A DNA stretch of 64,000 nucleotides from CAZVYS01 sp964630755. Lineage in GTDB: Bacteria > Patescibacteriota > Microgenomatia > UBA1400 > CG1-02-47-37. The stretch spans positions 1 to 64,000 of the forward strand of contig CAZVYS010000001.1 of NCBI GenBank assembly GCA_964630755.1. The letters are read 5' to 3'. The notes under the pieces are model-generated. The model was not told where the DNA came from. It did not search any database and worked only from the letters and a program-made list of their open reading frames with translations. Positions 34,502-42,719 of the stretch are shown here, one piece after another; position 1 is the stretch's first letter, and each line of letters opens with the position of its first letter. The position numbers and the translations under genes are program-made.

Positions 34502-35005
34502 CTATTTTCTTTTGAGCTGAAAATAGATGAAGGTATGCCGATTTTCTTTTTGGAGCTGACTAGTTTTTGTTAATTTAAACTGAGATTGATATTTAGGAAA
34601 GAAAACGTCAGCTTTGAAATTTCCTTTAACACGAGTAATATATAGTTTGTCAGTTAAGGGAAGTGCTAAGTTGTAGATTTGACCACCGCCGATAATAAAA
34701 ATCTCTTGATTATCTTTGGTTTGAGCTAGTTTAATAGCTTTTTTTAATGAATTAACAAAGTATACATTTTGCTTTGGAGCGGAATGATTTTTACTTCTTG
34801 ATATGACAATGTGATCTCGACCAGGTAAAACACGCCCCAGAGATTCAAAGGTTTTTCTGCCCATAATAATAGGGTGACCGATGGTAAGGCTCTTAAATCT
34901 TTTTAAGTCAGCTGAGATATGCCAAAGGAGTTGATTGGTTTTAGTACTACCGATACCGAGTTTGTCATCGTGGGCAACAATTATTGAGATAGTTGGTTTT
35001 TTCAT
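34502..35005 (-). CDS. folA: Dihydrofolate reductase
   Basis: The 167-residue enzyme regenerates tetrahydrofolate after ThyA. Motifs: ISIIVAHDDKLGIG, LLWHISADLKRFKSLT (with the substrate-binding Asp), GHPIIMGRKTFESLG and IFIIGGGQIYNLAL. It follows thyA, with the starts and stops overlapping by one base, a classic folA-thyA pair. I see no other folate synthesis genes here. Confidence 0.97.
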   Translation of the reverse strand: MKKPTISIIVAHDDKLGIGSTKTNQLLWHISADLKRFKSLTIGHPIIMGRKTFESLGRVLPGRDHIVISRSKNHSAPKQNVYFVNSLKKAIKLAQTKDNQEIFIIGGGQIYNLALPLTDKLYITRVKGNFKADVFFPKYQSQFKLTKTSQLQKENRHTFIYFQLKRK

Positions 35006-35952
35006 TAAAATCCGCCAACAACAGTGATTTTACCTCTAATTGGTGGGTGGAATTGATAATTAGTTAACTTAAAGTCATTGAACTTAAAACGATCAATGTC
35101 TTTGACTTTGGAGTTTAGTTTCATGGTTGGAAAAGGCAAAGGTTTTCGTTTAAGTTGCTCTTTGACTTGATCAAAGTGGTTTTCGTAGATATGAGCATCG
35201 CCAAAAGTGTGGACAAACTCACCGGGTTTGTAGCCGGTAACATGAGCCAGTAGCAGAGTAAGCAGAGCGTAGGAAGCAATATTAAAAGGCACCCCTAGAA
35301 ACATGTCGGCTGATCGTTGGTAAAGGAGCAAGGAAAGTTTATCGCCGGTAATGTTGATGTGAAACATGGTGTGACAAGGGGCAATGACTGCAGATTTTTT
35401 TCTTGAAGAGGCCATCTCGTAAATGGAACCGGCGTTCCAGGCTGAGATAATGTAGTGTTTTTTTTGTGGTTTTTGCTTGATTTTATCTAAGGCCCATTTT
35501 AATTGATCAATAGTGCGACCAGATTCGGTAGGCCAGTTACGCCATTGAACTCCATAAACAGGACCAATGTCGCCCCACTTTTTCATAAAAGCTTTGTCTT
35601 TTTTAGCTTTATCAATAAAATCTTCTAGAGTTAATTTTGGCAACTTGCCTTGTTTCATTAGTTTTTTGTAGGGCTTGTAAGCCCAGTCATCCCAAATATG
35701 GACGTTGTTGTCAACTAAGTACTTGATGTTACTGGAGCCTGATAAAAACCAGATAAGTTCATGGGCAATGCCCCGCCAGAAGGTTTTTTTGGTAGTTAAG
35801 AGCGGAAAACCTTGAGAAAGATCAAAGCGTATTTGGCGACCAAAAACAGATTTTAATTTAACTCCAGTTGAATGAGACACTTTCCAGGCACCATTATCTA
35901 AAATATCTTTTAATAAGTTTAGATATTGATGTTCTGGATGATTATTAGACAT
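35005..35952 (-). CDS. thyA: Thymidylate synthase
   Basis: The 315-residue ThyA makes dTMP from dUMP using methylene-THF. The active-site Cys is in IAPCHTMFHI. The dUMP-binding QRSADMFLGVPFNIASYALL and FGDAHIYENH are intact. Length is slightly above the E. coli enzyme (264) because of an insert around residues 85-125, as in Lactobacillus-type enzymes. It is between truB and folA on the minus strand. Confidence 0.98.
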   Translation of the reverse strand: MSNNHPEHQYLNLLKDILDNGAWKVSHSTGVKLKSVFGRQIRFDLSQGFPLLTTKKTFWRGIAHELIWFLSGSSNIKYLVDNNVHIWDDWAYKPYKKLMKQGKLPKLTLEDFIDKAKKDKAFMKKWGDIGPVYGVQWRNWPTESGRTIDQLKWALDKIKQKPQKKHYIISAWNAGSIYEMASSRKKSAVIAPCHTMFHINITGDKLSLLLYQRSADMFLGVPFNIASYALLTLLLAHVTGYKPGEFVHTFGDAHIYENHFDQVKEQLKRKPLPFPTMKLNSKVKDIDRFKFNDFKLTNYQFHPPIRGKITVVGGF

Positions 35953-35976
35953 AGGTAATTTTTACCTTTTATTTAA

Positions 35977-36795
35977 CTAATCTGCAAGAGGAATTGAGTC
36001 TTTAAGGCTGAATTTTCCAACTTTAAGACGCTTGATGTTTAAAGCAAGGGCGGGAATATTTAGTTTTTGGCCAATGTTATTAGCTAACGAACGCATATAA
36101 GTACCAGATGAGCAAGAAATCTTAAGAGTGGCAGTGGAAAAAGTATTAATGGAGTTTTGATTAAAGAATGCTTGCCAAGTCTTTTTAATTTGGGATTGTC
36201 GAAAGTCTCCTTTTACTAGTTTAATTGATTGAAGTATGTGCTTTTTGAGACTAATAGCAGAAATTCTGTTTATTGAAATTAGATTAATAGAGTTAATGGT
36301 GATTTTTCGAGTGGGAATTTTGATTTTATTTAGCTGATTAGTCCGAGCGTAATAGAAAAGCGGCCTACCTTTAACAGTTTTAGATGAATAGGGTGGATAA
36401 ACTTGAACTTGAGGACCAATATAGCTTGGTAAAAGACCTTCAAGGTTGGACCTTGAAGGTTGGTGTCTCGAGAGTCTATTTGTTATAGGCTTAGAAAGCC
36501 TACCTTCAAGGTTGGACCTTGAAGGGTGAGAAGGTAGACCAAGAAAGTCGTAAGTGTCGGTGGAGACACCAAAGACAATTGTTAGCTGATATGTTTTATC
36601 AAGATTAAGATATTGAGCTTTAAGCTTTTCAGTGGGATCAAGAATAATTAACAACACCCCCTCAGCTAAAGGGTCTAGCCGACCAGCATAGGTAAGTTTT
36701 TGATTTATTAGCTCAGGTTTTAGCTGTTGAAGCCTGTTAATGGCTTGAAGAGGCGTAAAACCTACAGGTTTATTTAAGTTGAAAATCTTTGCCAT
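35977..36795 (-). CDS. truB: tRNA pseudouridine-55 synthase, with palindrome-derived insertions
   Basis: TruB makes pseudouridine 55 in the T loop. The 272-residue protein has the start NLNKPVGFTPLQAINRL, the catalytic Asp motif YAGRLDPLAEGVLLI, GVSTDTYDFLG, and VQVYPPYSSKTVKGRPLF. Between the last two (about residues 88-125) are two tandem insertions, each encoding PSRSNLEG, from two palindromic elements at 36436 and 36502. The insertion site is in a surface loop after the catalytic core, so the enzyme may tolerate it. It overlaps the glycosidase gene by 22 bases. Confidence 0.94.
   Translation of the reverse strand: MAKIFNLNKPVGFTPLQAINRLQQLKPELINQKLTYAGRLDPLAEGVLLIILDPTEKLKAQYLNLDKTYQLTIVFGVSTDTYDFLGLPSHPSRSNLEGRLSKPITNRLSRHQPSRSNLEGLLPSYIGPQVQVYPPYSSKTVKGRPLFYYARTNQLNKIKIPTRKITINSINLISINRISAISLKKHILQSIKLVKGDFRQSQIKKTWQAFFNQNSINTFSTATLKISCSSGTYMRSLANNIGQKLNIPALALNIKRLKVGKFSLKDSIPLAD
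36436..36460. repeat. Palindromic element in truB, copy 1
   Basis: Perfect inverted repeat: arm ACCTTCAAGGT, loop TGG, arm ACCTTGAAGGT. Read on the minus strand as PSRSNLEG. Same sequence (with a one-base loop change) as the intergenic element at 6326. Confidence 0.85.
36502..36526. repeat. Palindromic element in truB, copy 2
   Basis: Same as the element 66 bases away, with only the last base changed (ACCTTGAAGGG). Read in the same frame as PSRSNLEG, so truB has two in-frame copies 22 codons apart. Confidence 0.85.
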
Positions 36796-38462
36796 ATGAA
36801 TAAATCCTTAAAAGTTAATTGGCCGTCATTATTAGTATCAAGGGGCAGTAAAGTTTTAAATTGAATTTGGGTAGAAGAAGAATTTAAGGTAGAGATAGTT
36901 TGACGAGGTAAATAAAATGGCTTTAGTAACACAAATCGGTAAATAGTTTCAGGGATGACGCTGTAAAGTTTAATTGGTTGACTAAGTTGGTTTTTAAGAT
37001 TAACGGCCATTTCTTTAACTAAGGTTTGATCCTGGTTATAGATTAAAAGCTGGTAATCAGTCTCTGATCTATCTTTAATAAATAGTCGTTTAGCTTTGAT
37101 GATCAAGCTTGGAGGGGGAATTACTTTAATGGTGTTACTGAATTCTTCCCCAAAAAGAGAAAGATTGGTTTGAAGTTGAAAATTAAGCTGATACTCCCCT
37201 GGTGTTTCTGGAGTAGTTAGATCAATAGTAAAAGTATGATCAGAAAAAGGTTTAGTTGATTCAAGTTTTGTAATTGTAATGTTATTAGTCGGAAAATCGC
37301 CGGTTGGTTTTAAGAAGAAATCTTGATTCCAAATAGATTGTCCAGTGTTTTTGAAAGTGGTCGAAAACCGATAAGTAGAAGAGTCAATTAATTGACTGGG
37401 GATGTTTGACGAAATTAATTGACTATTATGAATTTGAACTGGTTGCCCAGAATTTTTTTCTAAGTTTTTAACTGCATAATAATGTGGGAAAAAATCATCG
37501 GTGTTTGGTTCTTGCCAAGCAAATTGACTAAAAGGTGGTTGAGGATAATTTAAAACAAAAGGAGTGATGGCCACTAGGTTTTTTTGATTCCAGATAGAAG
37601 TAAAGGCAGTGGTAAAAAAATCAGATAAGGCAGAGGTTTGATTGGTAGTTGCACCTAAAACTTTGCCTTGCTGGTGTATCCAGCCGGTTTCGGTTATAAA
37701 AATAGGCAAGTTTGATTTTAAGTTATATTTTGAAAGATAAGAAATTTCAGCTTGATAGCTTCTAAGACTACCAAATCCCTGACCGGAAACTGGGCCAGAA
37801 AATCCAGGATTAGGGTAAGAATGAGAATTCCAACCATCGAAAAGAGTAAAGATTTGATTATCTTCTTGATGCATTTGTCGCCAGTATTCAGTGGCTGTCA
37901 TGGTTTGAGAAGAATTAGGGGCAGCAGTGTCAAAACCGGCTGGCAAGATAAAGTAATCTTTGGATGATTCTTTTAAAGCTGAGTGGAAAGCCTTGGTAAT
38001 GGTGACATATTCTTGAGGATTGATATCTCCACCCCATTCTTTTTTATGATTTGGTTCATTAAATAAAACTAGGTAGCGATTTTGAATCACCCAGTTTAAT
38101 GAATCAAGAAACTTAACCCAATTATCAATATCTTTAAGCTCTGGTTTGGCCCAATAATCAGAAACTGGCTTGGTGGCAATTCTAACAATTGGAATAAGTT
38201 TTAACTTTCGACATTGATCAAAAATTTTCTGCCATTTATCAAGATTTTGATCGTTTTGACGGATAACGAGAGTGACATAGCCCCATTGACCTTTTTGACT
38301 ATTAACTAGTTTGGCGGCAGCTTCTAGGTCATCTATCTCTAAAACATGAATGCCGAATTTATTATTGCTAACTGATAGTGGATCAGAAACAGCTTTGATC
38401 GGCTTTACAAACCAAAAAAAGCAGATTACAAAAACCAGAAAAATACTAATAATTCGTTTCAT
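36774..38462 (-). CDS. Secreted clan GH-A-like glycosidase with a dockerin-like/EF-hand end
   Basis: The 562-residue protein has a signal peptide or anchor (about 1-24) and a TIM-barrel domain (about 35-340). Probable catalytic acid is in YLVLFNEPNHKKEWGG (NEP motif) and nucleophile in IFITETGW (TE.GW motif), the pattern of clan GH-A hydrolases. One or two beta-sandwich domains (about 345-500) follow. The end, DTNNDGQLTFKDLFIW, matches a dockerin or EF-hand calcium loop. The substrate is unknown. It may trim polysaccharide on the cell surface or of a host. Confidence 0.82.
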   Translation of the reverse strand: MKRIISIFLVFVICFFWFVKPIKAVSDPLSVSNNKFGIHVLEIDDLEAAAKLVNSQKGQWGYVTLVIRQNDQNLDKWQKIFDQCRKLKLIPIVRIATKPVSDYWAKPELKDIDNWVKFLDSLNWVIQNRYLVLFNEPNHKKEWGGDINPQEYVTITKAFHSALKESSKDYFILPAGFDTAAPNSSQTMTATEYWRQMHQEDNQIFTLFDGWNSHSYPNPGFSGPVSGQGFGSLRSYQAEISYLSKYNLKSNLPIFITETGWIHQQGKVLGATTNQTSALSDFFTTAFTSIWNQKNLVAITPFVLNYPQPPFSQFAWQEPNTDDFFPHYYAVKNLEKNSGQPVQIHNSQLISSNIPSQLIDSSTYRFSTTFKNTGQSIWNQDFFLKPTGDFPTNNITITKLESTKPFSDHTFTIDLTTPETPGEYQLNFQLQTNLSLFGEEFSNTIKVIPPPSLIIKAKRLFIKDRSETDYQLLIYNQDQTLVKEMAVNLKNQLSQPIKLYSVIPETIYRFVLLKPFYLPRQTISTLNSSSTQIQFKTLLPLDTNNDGQLTFKDLFIWQRFST

Positions 38463-38471
38463 GAATGGATA

Positions 38472-39272
38472 TTATACCTGTTTTGGAAATTTGGCTGTAT
38501 AAGGATAATTAATCGGACCTAAGGGAATCCGATCTTGAGGATCATCTACAAATAAAACAATTGTTTTGCCCTTAGTGGCTTTTGGGTAATAACCTAAGTC
38601 ATGCATAACTTGAGGAGAACCGCCAAATTTTTTACCAGTCCATTTGGCTGGACCAGCATCGGCAATAACAGCAATAACAGCAGCGCCATTACTAGGATTG
38701 ATAACAATTACTTTTCGATATTTATACCAGCCTCTTAACTCTCTGAGGTCTTTTTTCCAGTTGGGTAAGTACAAAGTCTGAGCAGCAATATAATATTGTT
38801 CCATTTGGATATCTTTTTTAGATAATGCGCTTTTATTACCTGCCCAAAAACCCCAAGCGGCTTTACCTGGCGCTACTCCGGCTTGAGGAAAACTACGATT
38901 ATTGGTTGAAGTATCACCAGGATAACGCATTAAGTGTTGCTCTAAGCCCATAAGGCCAATTTGGTGATTTAAACGATTGCCATCTAGGCTAGCAACAGCT
39001 TTGACTCCTAAAGTTTTCTTGATGCTATTTTCTAGTTTTTTTTCCTCTTTATTAGTTAAAACCCTTGAAGATTTAGGCAAGACTTTATTAAGAAGATCTA
39101 AAAGTAGTTTTTTTAGTTCTTGCGATGTAATCAATCCTAAGGGAGCACGAAGAGCAGCTGGTTTATCTGGTAAAGCTTTTAAGTTTTGAGAGCCAGAGGA
39201 TAAGAGTAAGCTACCGGCTAAGGTGGCAGAAGTTAAAAACTTTTTTGTATCTTTAGATGATTTTTTGGGCAT
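38472..39272 (-). CDS. Secreted protein, possibly with an RlpA-like double-psi barrel
   Basis: The 266-residue protein starts with a twin-like charged segment (MPKKSSKDTKKFLTSATLAG) then a hydrophobic stretch, so it is probably exported. The centre (about 185-245) contains KVIVINPSNGAAVIAVIADA then GPAKWTGKKFGGSPQVMHDL. This resembles the NxxNGxxV.V.V.D.GP pattern of RlpA-like barrels, which bind naked glycan. The match is partial, and the rest is unrecognised. Its start overlaps the end of gltX by 20 bases. Confidence 0.55.
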   Translation of the reverse strand: MPKKSSKDTKKFLTSATLAGSLLLSSGSQNLKALPDKPAALRAPLGLITSQELKKLLLDLLNKVLPKSSRVLTNKEEKKLENSIKKTLGVKAVASLDGNRLNHQIGLMGLEQHLMRYPGDTSTNNRSFPQAGVAPGKAAWGFWAGNKSALSKKDIQMEQYYIAAQTLYLPNWKKDLRELRGWYKYRKVIVINPSNGAAVIAVIADAGPAKWTGKKFGGSPQVMHDLGYYPKATKGKTIVLFVDDPQDRIPLGPINYPYTAKFPKQV

Positions 39273-40689
39273 GTTTCAAGCGTTTAATGACTTCTTTTTG
39301 GCCTAAAATGCATAAAACGTCAAATAAAGGCGGTGTAGCTGATCTGCCAGTAACAGCTAAACGAATGGTCATAAAGGCGGGTCTTGGTTTGAAACCGCAG
39401 GTAGATTGCAATTCTTTTAAGGTTGATTCTATTTTCCCCACTGTCCAGGCGTTTAGCTTAACAAGAGTTGACTCAACTTGAGATAGAAATTTGGCAGTGG
39501 CCTTGGAATCGGCCTTGGATTCTTTGAAAATAGCTTTTATATCTATTTGAGGATCGGAAACAAAGTACTGAGTAAGGTATTCTAATTCTGATAGTTTTTC
39601 GATTCTCTCTTTGATTAAAGGCCAGATAGTTTTTAGCTTCTGGTCTGATAAGCCTTGAGGTTGAAAATCTTTGAGGCGCTTAAACATCTCTTCGTTTGAC
39701 AGCTTTTTAATCCACTGGGAATTAAGCCAGTTAAGTTTGTCAAGGTCAGCAATTGGCCCTTGAATATGCAAGTTTTTAAAATCAAAGTGTTTAGATAAAT
39801 TTTCAAGATTAAAAACTTCTTTGCCTTGAGGATGATTCCAGGCTCGGGTGGCTAGAAAATTAATAACGGCTTCTTTGAGATAACCTTGGGTTTGATACCA
39901 AGAAACAGATGCATGGCCATGTCTTTTACTGAGCTTAGACCGATCTTTATTTCTTAAAAGAGGAGTGTGGATAAAAACAGGCATCTGCCATTTAAAATAT
40001 TCATACAAAAGAACGTGTTTTGGAGCAGAACTTAGCCATTCTTCACCTCTAACCATATGAGTAATTTTCATTAAATGGTCATCGACTACTACAGCTAAGT
40101 GATAAGTTGGAAAACCATCTGATTTAAGTAAAATTTGATCGTCAATCAGATTACTATCAAATTCAATTTGGCCTCTAAGAAGATCGTTGACTACTATGGT
40201 TTTTTTTGCTGGAACTTTTAAACGAATAACAAAAGGGTTTGATTGAGATTTTATTTTGGTAGTTTTTGGATCGAGCTTTCGACATTTTTGATCATACATT
40301 GGTGGTTTGTTTGTTTTTTGCAATTGTTTTCTAATCTGATCGATTCTAGTTTGCGAGCAAAAACAATAATAAGCCTTGTTATCTTTGATTAATTGTTGAG
40401 CGTGTTTTTGGTATATTTTTAATCTTTCAGATTGCCGATAAGGACCAAAATCTCCACCGTGGTTTGAAGATTCATCTGGATTTAGGTCAAGCCAGCTTAA
40501 GCTATTAAAAATAGCCTTTTCAGAAGACTTTACTTGGCGCTTTTTATCAGTATCTTCGATGCGAACAATGAATGACCCTTGGTGTTTTTTGGCATAAACA
40601 TAGTTAAACAATGCCTGAAATAAAGTGCCAATATGTGGGTCTCCAGTTGGTGAAGGAGCTAAACGAGTTCTAACCATAATTCTATTCAT
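39253..40689 (-). CDS. gltX: Glutamyl-tRNA synthetase
   Basis: GltX charges tRNA-Glu (and tRNA-Gln for amidation if no GlnRS is present). The class I motifs are LAPSPTGDPHIGTLFQ (HIGH-type) and DRSKLSKRHG (KMSKS-type), with the Cys-rich YYCFCSQTRIDQI insert of bacterial GluRS. From the ATG at 40689 the protein has 478 residues. I prefer that start because TACAAT ends 7 bases before it; an in-frame ATG 4 codons later is equally likely by homology. It is divergent from a membrane protein gene, with the two starts 42 bases apart. Confidence 0.97.
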   Translation of the reverse strand: MNRIMVRTRLAPSPTGDPHIGTLFQALFNYVYAKKHQGSFIVRIEDTDKKRQVKSSEKAIFNSLSWLDLNPDESSNHGGDFGPYRQSERLKIYQKHAQQLIKDNKAYYCFCSQTRIDQIRKQLQKTNKPPMYDQKCRKLDPKTTKIKSQSNPFVIRLKVPAKKTIVVNDLLRGQIEFDSNLIDDQILLKSDGFPTYHLAVVVDDHLMKITHMVRGEEWLSSAPKHVLLYEYFKWQMPVFIHTPLLRNKDRSKLSKRHGHASVSWYQTQGYLKEAVINFLATRAWNHPQGKEVFNLENLSKHFDFKNLHIQGPIADLDKLNWLNSQWIKKLSNEEMFKRLKDFQPQGLSDQKLKTIWPLIKERIEKLSELEYLTQYFVSDPQIDIKAIFKESKADSKATAKFLSQVESTLVKLNAWTVGKIESTLKELQSTCGFKPRPAFMTIRLAVTGRSATPPLFDVLCILGQKEVIKRLKHAQKII

Positions 40690-40716
40690 TGCTTGAATTG
40701 TATCAGAGGGACAAGT

Positions 40717-40722
40717 TATACT
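40717..40722 (+). promoter_or_regulatory. -10 box of the membrane protein at 40.7 kb
   Basis: TATACT ends 9 bases before the ATG at 40732. On the opposite strand TACAAT (40697-40702) serves gltX. The two promoters are packed within 42 bases. Confidence 0.5.
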
Positions 40723-40731
40723 CAAAGAGCT

Positions 40732-41805
40732 ATGGCGACTCTGACTGAAACTGCAGTTAATGCTAGAAAAGCGATTAAAGTGGGTGGATTACTTATCGGA
40801 GTTTTTTTATTTTTTAAATTTAGTGTTTTTGTTTATGATAATTTTTTGAAAGTAGTTAAACCAGCTCCACTAAAAGCTCCAGCAGCAGAGTTTGGAAAAC
40901 TACCATCAATTAATTTTCCTGAAAAACTTCATCCAGAATTAACTTTAAGATTGGAAACTCCTACGGGGGGAACTCCTGATCTTGGAGATCGAACAACGGT
41001 CTATTTAATGCCGACTTCTCGATCTTATTTTGGAGCTCTTGATAAAGCTAAGGAAACAGCTAAGAAAATGAATTTTAGAAATAATCCAAAAGAAATTACT
41101 GAAAGAAGATATTCATGGGAATCAAGTGATTTCCTGCCAAGCACTTTAGAAATGGATATAGTAACTGGCTCTTTTTCATTAAAACGAAATTGGCAAGCAG
41201 ATCCAACCATATTATCTGATAAACAATTGCCTGGGAAAGAACAGGCAGTGGTTGAAACCAAAAACTTTTTAAGACAGGCGGGTTTGATGAATAATGAGCT
41301 TGAAAATGCAAAGATAGAGATTTCCTACTTAACTTTTTCAGCTGGTCAATATCTTGAAGCAGTTAGTTTATCAGAAGCTGATTTTGTTCAAGCTGATTTA
41401 TTTAGGGCAGATATAGAAGAAAAGCCTTTGTTAACTCAAACTCCAGAAAAAGGAATCGTGAGTATTATTTTTTCAGGATCAAGAGAAGCAGAAAAACGAG
41501 TAATCAAGGCTGAGTTTAACTACAATCAAGTAGATATTAATCAAATTGGTGCTTATCCAATTAAAGCAGCCAGTCAGGCATGGCGAGAGCTACAAACCAG
41601 ACAAGGCTATATTGCTAGTATTGGGGAAAACGCAGGTGGAGTAGTAGCAATTAGAAGAATCTACTTAGGATACTTTGATGCTGAAGTATCTCAAGGATTT
41701 TTGTTGCCGATTATTGTTTTTGAAGGAGATAATGGTTTTTTTGGATTTGTGCAAGCAGTTACAGATGACTGGCTTCAGACAAATCCTGCCATTGATGATT
41801 TGTAA
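40732..41805 (+). CDS. Membrane-anchored extracytoplasmic protein, unknown function
   Basis: The protein (357 residues from the ATG at 40732) has one N-terminal membrane helix (about residues 18-38) and a large extracytoplasmic domain. It is predicted alpha/beta with repeated units (for example RTTVYLMPTSRSYFGALDKA and AYPIKAASQAWRELQTRQGY) near a C-terminal beta part (GYFDAEVSQGFLLPIIVFEG). The pattern vaguely recalls YycI/YycH-like regulators, but I cannot support a call. Its final 47 bases overlap the end of dacA on the other strand. Confidence 0.6.
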   Translation: MATLTETAVNARKAIKVGGLLIGVFLFFKFSVFVYDNFLKVVKPAPLKAPAAEFGKLPSINFPEKLHPELTLRLETPTGGTPDLGDRTTVYLMPTSRSYFGALDKAKETAKKMNFRNNPKEITERRYSWESSDFLPSTLEMDIVTGSFSLKRNWQADPTILSDKQLPGKEQAVVETKNFLRQAGLMNNELENAKIEISYLTFSAGQYLEAVSLSEADFVQADLFRADIEEKPLLTQTPEKGIVSIIFSGSREAEKRVIKAEFNYNQVDINQIGAYPIKAASQAWRELQTRQGYIASIGENAGGVVAIRRIYLGYFDAEVSQGFLLPIIVFEGDNGFFGFVQAVTDDWLQTNPAIDDL

Positions 41806-42715
41806 AAGCCCAGTTTATAAGAAGAGAGCTTTCTTGAAATCGATCAAGACTTCCTAGAATAACGGTAATAATCTCTTTATCCCCTCTTTTTGTGTAAGTA
41901 ACTAAACACTCACCAGCCAACTCTGTCCAGCCGGTTTTGACACCTTTTAATCCCTTAATAGCACCTAATAGCTGATTAATGGTTTCTAGCTCATGAGTAA
42001 TAGTGTTGTCAACATTGTAAACAGTAATGTTTTGGGTGTTAACAATTTTTCTAAAAATGGGGTTTTCCATAGCATGGGCAGCTAGTAAACTTAAGTCATG
42101 AACTGTGGTGTAATGACCATAATTATCTAAACCAGTGGGGTTTTGAAATTGAGTATCAGTAAGATTAAGTTCAGTTAGTTTATGATTCATGGCCTTGACA
42201 AAACCAGCCTCTTTTTGTGGATGATAATTAGCTAAGGCTGCAGCGGCGTCATTTCCAGATTGAACTAGTAAACCGTAAAGTAAGTTTTCAACGGTAATTT
42301 CCTCATGAAACTCTAACTCCATTGATTGACCTTCGGTGACTAAAGAATCAATCTTCACAACATCGTCAAGATCAAAAACTTCTAAAGCAATTAGGGCAGT
42401 CATGATTTTGGTGGTAGAAGCTGGCAAGAGTTTTAAATCTTGATTTTTATTAAAAAGCATTGCTTTGGAATTAACATCAACTACAATAGCTGAACGGGCA
42501 GTTATGTACGGAGCTAATATGCCCGTATGATTAACTGGATATTCTGAAGTGGAACTAGATTGGATATTTATTGGCCTAACTAAAGGACTTGATTGATCAA
42601 TGTTAAGGTTAAGATAATAGTTTTTGGCAGGAATAAAGATAAGAACAAAGATAGCTAAGATAAGATTAAGCTTAAGATAAGGAGTTTTTTTGACAAAGGC
42701 TATGAATTTGTCCAT
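41759..42715 (-). CDS. dacA: D-alanyl-D-alanine carboxypeptidase (S11 family)
   Basis: The 318-residue enzyme (start at 42715) trims the peptide stem of peptidoglycan. It has an N-terminal membrane anchor, the Ser-x-x-Lys motif in LLPASTTKIMTALIA, the SxN motif in LLVQSGNDAAAALANY and the KTG motif in KGLKGVKTGWTELAGEC. The usual C-terminal beta-rich domain of PBP5 is absent, so it is anchored only by the N-terminus. It starts 4 bases after aspS and shares its operon. Confidence 0.94.
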   Translation of the reverse strand: MDKFIAFVKKTPYLKLNLILAIFVLIFIPAKNYYLNLNIDQSSPLVRPINIQSSSTSEYPVNHTGILAPYITARSAIVVDVNSKAMLFNKNQDLKLLPASTTKIMTALIALEVFDLDDVVKIDSLVTEGQSMELEFHEEITVENLLYGLLVQSGNDAAAALANYHPQKEAGFVKAMNHKLTELNLTDTQFQNPTGLDNYGHYTTVHDLSLLAAHAMENPIFRKIVNTQNITVYNVDNTITHELETINQLLGAIKGLKGVKTGWTELAGECLVTYTKRGDKEIITVILGSLDRFQESSLLINWAFTNHQWQDLSEASHL

Positions 42716-42719
42716 GGAA

